Source: an uncultured Victivallales bacterium (GTDB lineage Bacteria > Verrucomicrobiota > Lentisphaeria > Oligosphaerales > JAFGRS01). From it: a stretch of DNA of 32,957 nucleotides. Positions within the stretch are counted from its first letter, which is position 1. Each line of letters opens with the position of its first letter. Below are positions 25,078 to 32,957 of this stretch, piece after piece. Made by a program: the position numbers and the translations under genes. The DNA lies in contig CAILKC010000080.1 of NCBI GenBank assembly GCA_903834675.1, forward strand, positions 1-32,957. The letters run 5' to 3'. The notes under the pieces are model-generated. The model made no database searches. It was not told where the DNA came from and worked only from the letters and a program-made list of their open reading frames with translations.

Positions 25078-27432
25078 ATGCCGTGCGCAGCACAGTTTTC
25101 CCACCGTATTCTTATCCTGCGTCTGTCGCCGTTGCCCGACGTCGCCGCCTCGGCGTCGCACCTGTTTCTGGCCGACTGCGTGCAGCGCGCCCTGCCTGGG
25201 GCGGTGGTGTCATTCGCCTTTCTGCCGCCGCCGAGAGGGCCCAGCGTCTTGGCCGCGGTTGACCTAGTGCTGGTCTCCAACGCCTTCGTGCTTGAGGCCA
25301 TTAACCTGCCGTGGCTGCTGGCTGAGGCCGGGCTGGCGCCCTGGGCCGGCGAGCGCCCCGCGGACTTCCCAGCCATCGTGCTGGGCGGCTCCAATGCCCT
25401 GGCGGCACAGTGCCTGGTCCGCCCCGATGGCGAGGCGGTGCCGGATGCCTTCTTTTTCGGCGAGGGGGAGACGGCCCTGGAGGTGTTTCTGCGCGCCTGG
25501 GCGGCGGCGGTGGGCCTGCCGAAGCGTGAGCGTCTCCTGGCGGCGGCGGCGGTCGCGGACGGGTTCTGGGTCAGCGGCGCCTGGCCGACGACGCCGGTGC
25601 GACAGGCCGTCTTCCGCGGCGAGCTGCCGTTGCCGTCCTTCTACCCGCTGCTTGACACCGAGGCCGCCGACAGCGTGCGTCTGCAGGCCAGCTATGGCTG
25701 TCCGGCCTTCTGTTCGTTCTGTTTTGAGGGCCTGGAGCGCAAGCCCTACCGCGAGCTGCCGTTTGACACGCTCATGGCCCGCGCCCGCCGGTTAAAGCGG
25801 CTCAGCGGCGCACGGGCGGTGGAGTTGGACGCCTTCAATCTGAACTCGCACACCGACCTGGCGGCACTGGTGGCGGCACTTGCCCACCTCTATGAGCGGG
25901 TCGGCTTCAAGAGCCAGCGGGTCGACGTACTCGCCGCGGCGCCGACCTTGTTGGAGCTTGAATTGGCGGCTGGCAAACGCTCGTTCACCCTCGGCATCGA
26001 GGGCATCAGCGTCCGTTTGCGCGCCCGCCTCAACAAGAGCCTCGAAGACTCGGCGATCGAGCAGGTTCTGCGGCGGCTGCTGGCCGAACGAGTGCGCGAG
26101 ATTAAGCTGTTCTACCTGGCCACCGGCGACGAGACCGCCGCCGACCTGGCCGAGTTCGACGCCTTCTGTCGCCGCCTGGCGGGCTGGGCAGCCGGGACGG
26201 CGAGGGCCACGCGCATCATGTACAGCTTTGGGCGTCTGGTGCGGATGCCCAACACGCCTCTGCGTTATGACCGTCTGCACCTGGAGCGGGCCGCCTGGGA
26301 CACTCTGACGACACGCCTGGAACACAGCTGCGAAGCGCACGGCTTTGAGTGCCGCTTGGCCTGGTCCTGGGACGAGTACCGGGTCACGCAGCTCCTGGCC
26401 GCAGCCGATTACCGGGTGGCGCCGCTGGTGGTGGCGCTGGCGCGCGCGGGTTTCCATTATGATGGCCGCCTGCCGCCCACCTATGCGGACCGTCTCGGCA
26501 ACGCCCTGGCCGCCGCGGGGCTCTGGACCGCGGCGAGTGTCGCGCCCAAGCCCCGCACCCACGAGTTCCCTTTTGCCTTTGTGCGGACCCCGGTCACGCC
26601 CGACTTTCTCTACGCGCAATATGAAGCCACCCTCGCGGCGTCTGATCGCGGCTACTGCCTGGGGGACGCCTGCCAAGGCTGCGGGGCCTGCTCGACCCCG
26701 GCGGAGCGCGCTGGCCTGACCACTCACCCACGGGCGCCGCAGGTGCCCAGGACGGCGGTCGCCAAGGTCGGCGAGCTGACCCGGGCCAAGCAGCGCTTGC
26801 CGGCGGTGTACCGTCGGGTCCGGCTCAGTGCGGAGTTCGCGGGACGGGGACCGGCGTGGGTGTCGGCGAGGCTGTTACAGGCTTACCTGGCGGCACGTCC
26901 GGAGGAGGTGGAGAACGTGCTGAGCATCGACGAGTGGCTGTTCACCGGCACCGCGGCGGCGCGTGCGCGCTTTCCGCAGCCCGCGGGCCTGACCGTGGTG
27001 GCGCTGCGCGCCTGGCGGCCCGAGGCGATTCCCGAGCGCCTTGACGGCGGCGACGCAGCCGCCGTCACCTGGCTGGGCGCCATCGAAGCCTGTGAAACGG
27101 GCGGCTTCGCGGCGGCGAGCTGGCATCTCGCGGTGGCCGGCGCGCTGGGCCCCGTCGCGGCAGTGACCGAGGCCTGGCTGCGGGCGGCGCACCTGGCCTT
27201 CACCTTAAGGCGCGACGGCGCCGCGAGCCGCTTCGAGTTGGCCCCCGCGGCGCGGCGCAAGCGCATCGTCTCAGCGCTGAGTTGCCGTCCCACGGCAGCC
27301 GGGGTGGAGCTCGAACTCGCCCTCCATCCCAAGGCCGATCTGCGGGCCCTGATCACGGCGCTCGAACGCGCCTGCGGCCCGGTAGTGGCCACCTGCCTGG
27401 ACTGGACCCCGCCCCCGGACCAGCCCGCCTAG
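25078..27432 (+). CDS. B12-binding-type radical SAM protein with C-terminal DUF2344-like region
   Basis: A 784-residue cytoplasmic protein resembling the TIGR03960 radical SAM family, in which a cobalamin-binding-like N-terminal domain precedes the SAM barrel; some members are fused to a TIGR03936/DUF2344 module. N-terminal FILxxx-type part (about 10-165) ends in FFFGEGETALEVF. The cluster motif is C208, C212, C215 in SYGCPAFCSFCFEG. C527, C532, C535 and C538 in YCLGDACQGCGACS form a second four-cysteine site seen in the family. The last ~170 residues (VYRRVRLSAEFAGRGPAWVS... then WLGAIEACE) look like a divergent DUF2344. ATG 25078 (AGGG at 25066-25069) is chosen; the frame is open to 24856 but that stretch is low-quality. 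Function unknown. A hairpin spans the stop codon. Confidence 0.8.
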   Translation: MPCAAQFSHRILILRLSPLPDVAASASHLFLADCVQRALPGAVVSFAFLPPPRGPSVLAAVDLVLVSNAFVLEAINLPWLLAEAGLAPWAGERPADFPAIVLGGSNALAAQCLVRPDGEAVPDAFFFGEGETALEVFLRAWAAAVGLPKRERLLAAAAVADGFWVSGAWPTTPVRQAVFRGELPLPSFYPLLDTEAADSVRLQASYGCPAFCSFCFEGLERKPYRELPFDTLMARARRLKRLSGARAVELDAFNLNSHTDLAALVAALAHLYERVGFKSQRVDVLAAAPTLLELELAAGKRSFTLGIEGISVRLRARLNKSLEDSAIEQVLRRLLAERVREIKLFYLATGDETAADLAEFDAFCRRLAGWAAGTARATRIMYSFGRLVRMPNTPLRYDRLHLERAAWDTLTTRLEHSCEAHGFECRLAWSWDEYRVTQLLAAADYRVAPLVVALARAGFHYDGRLPPTYADRLGNALAAAGLWTAASVAPKPRTHEFPFAFVRTPVTPDFLYAQYEATLAASDRGYCLGDACQGCGACSTPAERAGLTTHPRAPQVPRTAVAKVGELTRAKQRLPAVYRRVRLSAEFAGRGPAWVSARLLQAYLAARPEEVENVLSIDEWLFTGTAAARARFPQPAGLTVVALRAWRPEAIPERLDGGDAAAVTWLGAIEACETGGFAAASWHLAVAGALGPVAAVTEAWLRAAHLAFTLRRDGAASRFELAPAARRKRIVSALSCRPTAAGVELELALHPKADLRALITALERACGPVVATCLDWTPPPDQPA

Positions 27433-27443
27433 GCAGCGGGCTG
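27421..27443 (+). terminator. Hairpin spanning the radical SAM stop codon
   Basis: CAGCCCGC (27421-27428), loop CTAGGCA, GCGGGCTG (27436-27443): an 8-bp perfect stem containing the TAG stop in the loop. There is no U-tract, so it may instead be an mRNA 3'-end stabiliser or nothing at all. Confidence 0.3.
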
Positions 27444-27530
27444 AAAGCTGTCCCTGAGCGTCTCTTCCGCCCGCAGGGCGCGCAGGTCGGCGGGCCGTCA
27501 TGCCCGAGGGCAGGACTTCCGCCGTCTCCC

Positions 27531-27666
27531 GTCTGGCGCCCGGCGGATTAGGACGGTCGAGCCGACCGCTGCTCCACGCCTGGCGCCCGTCTGGCGCGAG
27601 GCGGATTAGGACGGTCGAGCCGACCGCTGCTCCACGCCTGGCCCCGTCTGGCGCGAGGCGGATTAG
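27531..27666. repeat. 58-bp tandem repeat, two full and one partial copy
   Basis: Unit starts at 27531, 27589 and 27646 (periods 58 and 57), each beginning GTCTGGCGC and going on to GCGGATTAG. Each full copy contains a perfect CGGTCG-AGC-CGACCG hairpin (27554-27568 and 27612-27626) and a GCTGCTCCACGCCTGG tail. The third copy stops after GGCGGATTAG. Copies differ by only a few bases. Confidence 0.85.
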
Positions 27667-27706
27667 AGATGCCGTCCGCAGCCACTTCACGTAATTCATC
27701 CAGGCA

Positions 27707-27734
27707 CGATCCCGATCCCGATTCCGACCCCGAT
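27707..27734. repeat. Hexamer microsatellite-like run
   Basis: About 4.7 copies of CGATCC with drift (CGATCC, CGATCC, CGATTC, CGACCC, CGAT). It lies between the tandem repeat and the URO-D-like gene. Confidence 0.75.
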
Positions 27735-27912
27735 GTCTTCACAGCTTCTGAGTAGTCATGACCTACGGAACTGACCTGCGCCCCGGTCGGCCCATTCGAC
27801 TCGCCATCCGCGCGACCACATGCCATATTCCGTGTTTCCATAGCCAAGTACCCCATCTCTCTGTTTCCTTGGGGGATGGCCGGAGCGCATAACCCCTTTT
27901 CGCGAGGCTCTC

Positions 27913-28965
27913 ATGACCGACATCAAACCCTTCCTGCAAGACTTGGAAACTCGTCTCGACCCGGCGGTTGAGGACGAACTGATGGCTCAGTGGCGCGGGT
28001 TCAGCACGGGGCAGTTCCGGGGTGACCTATTTCTGCCGCAGCGAGCCCGGAAAGCGCCGGCGGGCGTGTTCTGGCCGCCGGTACGGGTGAACGAAGCCCT
28101 GGCGGACTTCGACCGGATGCTGTTACAGCAGCTTGCCGGCTGTTCGGCGGCGCTGGCGGCGGGCTCCGGGGCGCTACTGGACGTGCGCTGCAACTATGGC
28201 TCGAGCATCCTGCCCAGCGTCTTCGGCGTGAAGCTGTTCATCATGGACGACTCTTACAACACCCTGCCGACCAGCGAGCCGGTTGAGGGTGGCACCGACG
28301 GCATTCGGCGGCTGCTGGACGCTGGCGTACCGGACTTCACTCAGGGCTTCGGCCCGCGGGTATTCGAGATGGGACGACGCTTCATCGCGGCGTTGGCGGA
28401 CTATCCCAAGCTGCGGAAGTACGTACACATTTACCACCCTGACCTGCAAGGGCCCATGGATGTCAGCGAGGTCCTCTGGGGCAGCGGCATGTTTGTGGAA
28501 TTGCTGGACAACCCGACGCTGGTGCATCGGCTGCTGGCCCTGATCGTCGAGAGCTACACCGCGTTTCTGCGGCGCTGGCAGCAGATCGTGCCGCCCATGC
28601 CGGGCGACCTGGACTCGCATTGGTCCATGATGCACGGCGGCCACATCATGCTGCGTGACGACTCGGCCATGAACTTGTCGCCGGCGATGTTCGACGAGTT
28701 CATCGCCCCCTACAAGCAGCGCCTGCTGGACAGCTTCGGCGGCGGCGCGGAGCACTTCTGCGGTCGTGGCGACCATTACATCGAGCGGATGTGCGGCCTG
28801 CGCCATCTGCACGCCATCGCCATGTCGCAGCCTGATTGGAATGAGATGGAGACGATCTACCGGCACACGGTGGACCGGGGTATCAAGCTCATCGGGCTGG
28901 CACGGGCGGCAGCCGACCTGGCGCTGGCGCGCGGCCGGAATCTGCACGGCCAGGTTCACTGCTGA
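27913..28965 (+). CDS. Second URO-D-family methyltransferase-like protein
   Basis: A 350-residue cytoplasmic URO-D-fold protein. ATG 27913 has GAGG upstream (27904-27907). It is a divergent paralogue of the 22461 gene: overall order of LLDVRCNYGSSILPSVFG, MDVSEVLWG, LLDNPTLVHRLLALIVE and AEHFCGRGDHYIERM fits the family, and H281-x-C283 keeps the zinc ligand pair of the methyltransferase branch. Heme-pathway residues are absent. The stop TGA (28963-28965) lies within the ribosome site region of the GH2 gene, so the two are likely co-expressed. Substrate unknown; possibly demethylation or methyl transfer from a product of the downstream glycosidase, which is inference. Confidence 0.75.
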   Translation: MTDIKPFLQDLETRLDPAVEDELMAQWRGFSTGQFRGDLFLPQRARKAPAGVFWPPVRVNEALADFDRMLLQQLAGCSAALAAGSGALLDVRCNYGSSILPSVFGVKLFIMDDSYNTLPTSEPVEGGTDGIRRLLDAGVPDFTQGFGPRVFEMGRRFIAALADYPKLRKYVHIYHPDLQGPMDVSEVLWGSGMFVELLDNPTLVHRLLALIVESYTAFLRRWQQIVPPMPGDLDSHWSMMHGGHIMLRDDSAMNLSPAMFDEFIAPYKQRLLDSFGGGAEHFCGRGDHYIERMCGLRHLHAIAMSQPDWNEMETIYRHTVDRGIKLIGLARAAADLALARGRNLHGQVHC

Positions 28966-28976
28966 GGAGGACAAGA

Positions 28977-31301
28977 ATGGACGGCAACCCGTGTACAAGG
29001 CGCCGGAGGATGCGCTTCGATGAGGGCTGGGCCTTTCATCTTGGCGACATCCCCTTCCCGAAGACGGCGGACCACAGCGCTACATACGGCGCTGCCAAAG
29101 CCTGCCGGGCCCTTGGCGCTGCGGGCTGGGAGTACGATGACTCTGCCTGGCGGCGCGTCTGCCTGCCGCACGATTGGCAGGTCGAGCAGCCTTTCGATAC
29201 CCGCGAGAATGCCGATCATGGCTACAAGCCGCGCGGGGTGGCCTGGTACCGGCGGCAGTTCCGGCTGAACGAGGCGGAGCGTGGCCGGGTGGTGCGCCTT
29301 CTCTTCGACGGCGTGGCCACACATTGCACGGTCTGGGTGAATGGCCAGGTGCTGGTGCGCAATCACTGCGGTTACACCGGCTTTGAGGCAGACGCCTCAG
29401 ACGTGGTTGTCTATGGCGAGCCGCTGAACGTGGTGACGGTGCGTGTCGATGCGGTGCCGTTCGAGGGCTGGTGGTACGAAGGAGCGGGCCTCTACCGGCA
29501 CGTCTGGCTGGAGCTCTCGGAGCCGCTGTACGTACCGCGGCATGGCGTGTGGGTGAACCCAACGCAGGCAGGCGAGGATTGGGGTGCCGAGATCTCGACC
29601 GAGGTGCGCAATGATAGCGCCGCCATTGCCACCTGCCGTGTGAGTTGGCGCGTGCTGCGGCTCGGAGTCGAGCTGGGGGCCGCCGAGGCTCTGGCGCGGG
29701 TTCGGCCAGGCCAGACGGTCGAGGTGAACGGGCAATGCCGAATCAGCGCTCCTGACCTGTGGTCGCCCGACTCGCCTAACCTCTACACGCTCGAAACGAC
29801 GCTGTGGCGTGATGAGAGCTGTCTCGAACGGCAGGAGACCACCTTCGGTTTCCGCAGCCTCCGTTTTGACGTGGCGCGCGGCTTCCTGCTCAACGGCCAG
29901 TCGCTGAAGCTGAAGGGCACCTGCAACCACCAGGACCATGCCGGCGTCGGGGTCGCCCTGCCAGACGCGCTGCACGAGTTCCGCATCCGGCGGCTGAAAG
30001 AGATGGGCTCCAATGCCTACCGTTGCGCCCACAACCCACCGGCGCCGGAGTTGCTCGACGCCTGCGACCGGCTGGGGCTGATGGTGATGGACGAGAACCG
30101 ACATTTCAACAGCTCCCCCGAGTGCCTGGCACAGTTGCGCGAGATGGTCCGCCGGGACCGCAATCACCCCTGCGTCGTGCTCTGGTCGCTGTTCAACGAA
30201 GAGCCGTTACAGGGCACCGACCAGGGCCGACGGATCGCGGCCCGCATGGCGCGGGAAGTGAAGGCGCTGGACCCCACCCGGCCGGTGACGGCAGCGCTGA
30301 ACAGCGGCATCCTCGCCGCCGATGGCGTCGCGGCGGTGGTGGACGTCATGGGGATCAACTACATCCAGCCGCAGTACGACGAGTTTCGGGCGCGGTTCCC
30401 CAAACTCCCGGCGGTGGCCAGCGAAAATGACTGCGCCTTCTCGACGCGAGGCGTCTACCATACTGACGCGCAAGCGCAGGTGTTCGACAACTACGACGAG
30501 CAGAAAGCCGGCTGGGGCAACACCGGGCGCGGGTCCTGGCGTGAGATTGCCAGCCGCGACTTCATCGCGGGCATCTTCGTCTGGACCGGCTTCGACTACC
30601 GTGGCGAACCCGCGCCACACCACTGGCCAAGCATCCACTCGCACTGGGGCGCGCTGGATACCTGCGGTTTCGCCAAGGACAAGTTCTGGCTGCACCGGGC
30701 ACAGTGGGTGGACGACCAGCCGGTGCTGCATCTGCTGCCGCACTGGACCTGGCCCGGTTGCGAGGGGCAGGAACGGCGCGTTATGGCCTTCACCAACTGC
30801 AGCACGGTGACGCTGTTCTTGAACGGTCAGTCACGGGGCCGCCAGAACGTCGACCGTTTTGCCATGGTGGAGTGGAAGGTGCCCTACGCGCCCGGCGAGT
30901 TGCGCGCCGTCGGCGAGTGGCGCGGGCAGAGCGTCGAGAGGGTGCAGGTAACGGTGGGTGCGCCGGTCGCCCTGGAGCTCGTTCCCGACCGCTTGGCGCT
31001 CTGGGCGGACGGCGCGGACGCCATGCCGGTGACCCTCCGGGCCGTGGATGCGCAGGGTCGTTTCTGCCCGACCGCCGCGCCCTTGGTGCGCTTGAGTGTT
31101 GACGGTCCGGCGGCGATCCTCGGCGTGGGCAATGGCGACCCGAACTGCCACGAACCTGACAAAGCCACCCAGCGCAGCCTGTTCAACGGACTGGCGCAGG
31201 TGATCCTGCAGGCCGGCGCGGTTCCCGGACCGTTCCGCCTCACGGCCAAAGCCGAGGGGTTGCAGGCTGGCAGTGTCAGCCTGGAATGCCGAGCGCGGTG
31301 A
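28977..31301 (+). CDS. GH2-family beta-galactosidase/beta-glucuronidase-like glycoside hydrolase
   Basis: A 774-residue retaining glycosidase. ATG 28977 has GAGGAGG at 28964-28970. The N-terminal sugar-binding domain (about 10-175; LPHDW, YRRQFRL, VWVNG, GYTGFEAD), Ig-like domain (180-285), TIM barrel (about 290-590), then beta domains of the DUF4982/Big type to the end. Acid/base is E408 (SLFNEEP) after N407; nucleophile is E483 in VASENDCAF; RCAHNPP with its barrel histidine is also seen, all GH2 hallmarks. No signal peptide is visible, so it may be cytoplasmic and act on imported oligosaccharides. It lies between the URO-D-like gene and a secreted beta-helix protein. Exact sugar specificity (galactoside, glucuronide, or other) cannot be read off. 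Confidence 0.9.
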   Translation: MDGNPCTRRRRMRFDEGWAFHLGDIPFPKTADHSATYGAAKACRALGAAGWEYDDSAWRRVCLPHDWQVEQPFDTRENADHGYKPRGVAWYRRQFRLNEAERGRVVRLLFDGVATHCTVWVNGQVLVRNHCGYTGFEADASDVVVYGEPLNVVTVRVDAVPFEGWWYEGAGLYRHVWLELSEPLYVPRHGVWVNPTQAGEDWGAEISTEVRNDSAAIATCRVSWRVLRLGVELGAAEALARVRPGQTVEVNGQCRISAPDLWSPDSPNLYTLETTLWRDESCLERQETTFGFRSLRFDVARGFLLNGQSLKLKGTCNHQDHAGVGVALPDALHEFRIRRLKEMGSNAYRCAHNPPAPELLDACDRLGLMVMDENRHFNSSPECLAQLREMVRRDRNHPCVVLWSLFNEEPLQGTDQGRRIAARMAREVKALDPTRPVTAALNSGILAADGVAAVVDVMGINYIQPQYDEFRARFPKLPAVASENDCAFSTRGVYHTDAQAQVFDNYDEQKAGWGNTGRGSWREIASRDFIAGIFVWTGFDYRGEPAPHHWPSIHSHWGALDTCGFAKDKFWLHRAQWVDDQPVLHLLPHWTWPGCEGQERRVMAFTNCSTVTLFLNGQSRGRQNVDRFAMVEWKVPYAPGELRAVGEWRGQSVERVQVTVGAPVALELVPDRLALWADGADAMPVTLRAVDAQGRFCPTAAPLVRLSVDGPAAILGVGNGDPNCHEPDKATQRSLFNGLAQVILQAGAVPGPFRLTAKAEGLQAGSVSLECRAR

Positions 31302-31392
31302 GGGTGGCCAGCCGCGGGAGTGGTGGCGTAGAAACCACGTCGGAGCGCGTCTCTCAGATTGGGCCGTAACCCAGTGCTCTTGGAGTAACGAC

Positions 31393-32957
31393 ATGCTGAC
31401 GCCCTGGTCTGGGATTGGCGGAATTGGGCTCGGCCTGCGGGCCGGGATGTTGCTGGCGGTCTGCTCGGCGGCCGGCGGCGCGGAGTACTGCCTCTCGCCC
31501 CAGGGCGACGACCAGGCCCCTGGCTCCCTCACGGCGCCCTGGCGCTCCCTCGACAAAGCCAACACCACCGCCGTGGCCGGGGACACCATCACCCTCCTCG
31601 CGGGCGAATACGAAGGCCAGATCGCGCCGCGGAACCGCGGTACGCCGGAGCACCCCATCGTCTTCCGCGCCGCGGCGCCGCTGACCGCCGTACTGCGCGG
31701 CCTGCGCCGGGCACCCGCCATCGTCCTCCGCGATCGTACCGACATCGTGCTTGACGGCTTGGCGGTGCGCCCGACCGACGGGTATTGGGCCACGCTGGAG
31801 AAGTCGGAGCGCATCATCGTCCGCGGGTGCCGTTTCGAGGAAAGCCGGGGCAGCTATACCGCCTTCCGCGTCGCCAACTGCCGCGGCGTGCGCATCCTTG
31901 ACAACGTCTTCACCCGCCAGCTCCTCCTGCACCGTAATCTGGTCCTGCACGGTGACATGCTTACCCTCGACCACTGCGACCGCTGTGTGGTCCAGGGCAA
32001 CGATTTCAGCAAGGCCGGGCACGGACCCGCAACCTGGCTGCTGACCACCAACGATGTCATCCGGCGCAATGTCTTCCATGCCGAGTGGGGACGACTCTTT
32101 TCGCTGTTCAACTGCACCCCGTGCCTGTTCGAGGAGAACATCCTGACCGAAAACTGCCATGGCTCGGGTTCGGCCGATGCGGGCTCCAAGATTCTACTGA
32201 CCGATGGGATCGTGCGCCGCAACCTGGCGGTGCGCAACCGCGACTACGTCATCCACTCCTACAGCTACAAGTATGGCGACTACCCAGACTGGATACTGAA
32301 GGATACCCGCGTCTACCACAACACCTTTGCCGGCAATGGCGGTCACGCCTGGGGACTGTCGGCGCCCACGAACCGCCCCGACTGCATCGCGGGGACCGTC
32401 TGGCAGAATAACATCTTCTTTGCCCAATCCCTGGCCGGAGGCTCGGCGGCATTCCGGATCGATACCGACATCGCCCCCACTAACCGCTGGGTACGCAACC
32501 TCCTCTGTGGCCAGGCGCCCGGCGCCGAGGTCGTCATCCAATGGGACCCCACCCAGCGCCGCCTCCTGCCACTCACCGTGGCCGCGGCCGAAACCCACTA
32601 CCCAGCCCGATTCCGGGACAACCTCGACGCCCTGCCTGGCTTTGCAGCACCCGAGACGGACGACTACAGCCTCGCCGCCGGGAGCCCCTGCCTGGACCGC
32701 GGCGCGCCGCTGGCGGTGCTCACCGAAGACTCCAACGACGACGTCCTCCACCTCGATGATGCGCGCTGGTTCTATGACGGATTCGGGATCGAGGGCGAAA
32801 TGGGCGACCTGATTATGATCGGCACGCCCCCGCAACTGGCGCGCGTGCTCCAGACGGACCGGACGGCCAACACGCTCAAACTCGACCGGCGCCTCACCTG
32901 CCTCGCTGGCGCACCCGTGAGCTTGCCCTATGCCGGGACAGCCCCAGACCTCGGCGC
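31393..32957 (+). CDS. Secreted right-handed parallel beta-helix protein (3' truncated by window)
   Basis: The frame is open from ATG 31393 to the window end (521 complete codons plus two bases). GGAG (31382-31385) sits seven bases upstream. A hydrophobic N-terminus (LGLRAGMLLAVCSAAGGA) looks like a signal, followed by EYCLSPQGDDQAPGSLTAPW, SLDKANTTAVAGDTITLLAG and EYEGQI, which is the conserved start of DUF1565/pectate-lyase-like beta-helix proteins. Repeating coils follow (IVLDGLAVRP, IIVRGCRFEES, VRILDNVFTR, CVVQGNDFSK, VIRRNVFHAE, LFEENILTEN). A DYSLAAGSPCLDRG segment is typical of the C-terminal edge of such helices. Such proteins cleave or bind polysaccharides; no catalytic residue set can be assigned. 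Likely co-transcribed with the GH2 gene 91 bp upstream. Confidence 0.82.
   Translation, partial: MLTPWSGIGGIGLGLRAGMLLAVCSAAGGAEYCLSPQGDDQAPGSLTAPWRSLDKANTTAVAGDTITLLAGEYEGQIAPRNRGTPEHPIVFRAAAPLTAVLRGLRRAPAIVLRDRTDIVLDGLAVRPTDGYWATLEKSERIIVRGCRFEESRGSYTAFRVANCRGVRILDNVFTRQLLLHRNLVLHGDMLTLDHCDRCVVQGNDFSKAGHGPATWLLTTNDVIRRNVFHAEWGRLFSLFNCTPCLFEENILTENCHGSGSADAGSKILLTDGIVRRNLAVRNRDYVIHSYSYKYGDYPDWILKDTRVYHNTFAGNGGHAWGLSAPTNRPDCIAGTVWQNNIFFAQSLAGGSAAFRIDTDIAPTNRWVRNLLCGQAPGAEVVIQWDPTQRRLLPLTVAAAETHYPARFRDNLDALPGFAAPETDDYSLAAGSPCLDRGAPLAVLTEDSNDDVLHLDDARWFYDGFGIEGEMGDLIMIGTPPQLARVLQTDRTANTLKLDRRLTCLAGAPVSLPYAGTAPDLG

Larger units (their letters stand above)
27433..27912. other. 480-bp intergenic block with tandem and hexamer repeats
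   Basis: No credible gene: the short frames here, mainly on the minus strand, are translations of repeats. It holds the 58-bp tandem repeat (27531-27666), a CGATCC-type hexamer run (27707-27734) and about 180 bp of unremarkable upstream sequence before the next gene. Promoter elements were not resolved. Confidence 0.6.

Noticed and set aside
27271..27856. Two open frames of 142 and 102 codons on the minus strand
   Set aside because: They translate the 58-bp repeats and overlap the end of the radical SAM gene; the peptides are repetitive with no family resemblance.
27421..27912. CRISPR array
   Set aside because: Repeats are head-to-tail with no variable spacers between them and there are no cas genes in the window.

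Overview
High-G+C bacterial chromosome fragment, gene-dense, with long G+C-driven antisense open frames that are not genes. Large secreted glycoside-hydrolase-like proteins, a GG(L)GG-type FAD oxidoreductase of the secreted/cytosolic 'FAD_oxidored' kind, two methyltransferase-type URO-D paralogues, an AP-endonuclease-type sugar isomerase, an RF-1-domain rescue factor with a helix-turn-helix-like tail, and palindromic 'CCCAGGGC-AAC-GCCCTGGG' intergenic repeats together suggest a member of the PVC superphylum (Planctomycetota, Lentisphaerota, Verrucomicrobiota) or a neighbouring polysaccharide-degrading phylum such as Armatimonadota or Hydrogenedentota. No rRNA or tRNA is present, so the placement is an inference from gene content.

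Layout. 1-8899 (+): 5'-truncated kup potassium transporter, tsaD, FAD oxidoreductase, and a 1468-residue secreted GH-A-like glycosidase. 8936-14037 (-): a 1448-residue secreted GH101/DUF5696-like protein preceded by a class-B-type HAD acid phosphatase lipoprotein. 14101-14362: a 262-bp non-coding element with terminal inverted repeats and paired hairpins. 14525-15052 (+): release-factor-like protein; 15101-16264 (-): M14 carboxypeptidase. 16358-16425: a 68-bp miniature with the same termini. 16673-20265 (+): an apparent three-gene operon, LtaS-like phosphoglycerol transferase, PAP2 phosphatase and radical SAM/SPASM protein. 20254-24838 (-): MscS channel, URO-D-like methyltransferase, sugar isomerase, DUF401 membrane protein, read in that order. 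25078-27432 (+): a B12-type radical SAM protein with a C-terminal DUF2344-like region. 27433-27912: intergenic block with 58-bp tandem repeats and a hexamer repeat. 27913-32957 (+): second URO-D-like protein, GH2 beta-galactosidase-like enzyme and a secreted parallel beta-helix protein that runs off the window end.

How the genes fit together. Three blocks (4493-13282, 21630-23558, 27913-32957) look devoted to carbohydrate or glycan breakdown and one-carbon/methyl metabolism of products. The 16673-20265 operon looks like an envelope lipid or glycerophosphate-modifying unit. The most unusual single gene is the MscS-type channel at 23579-24838: its last ~90 residues read as a ParB/sulfiredoxin-fold domain, which would make a mechanosensitive channel with a cytoplasmic nucleotide-binding-type module.
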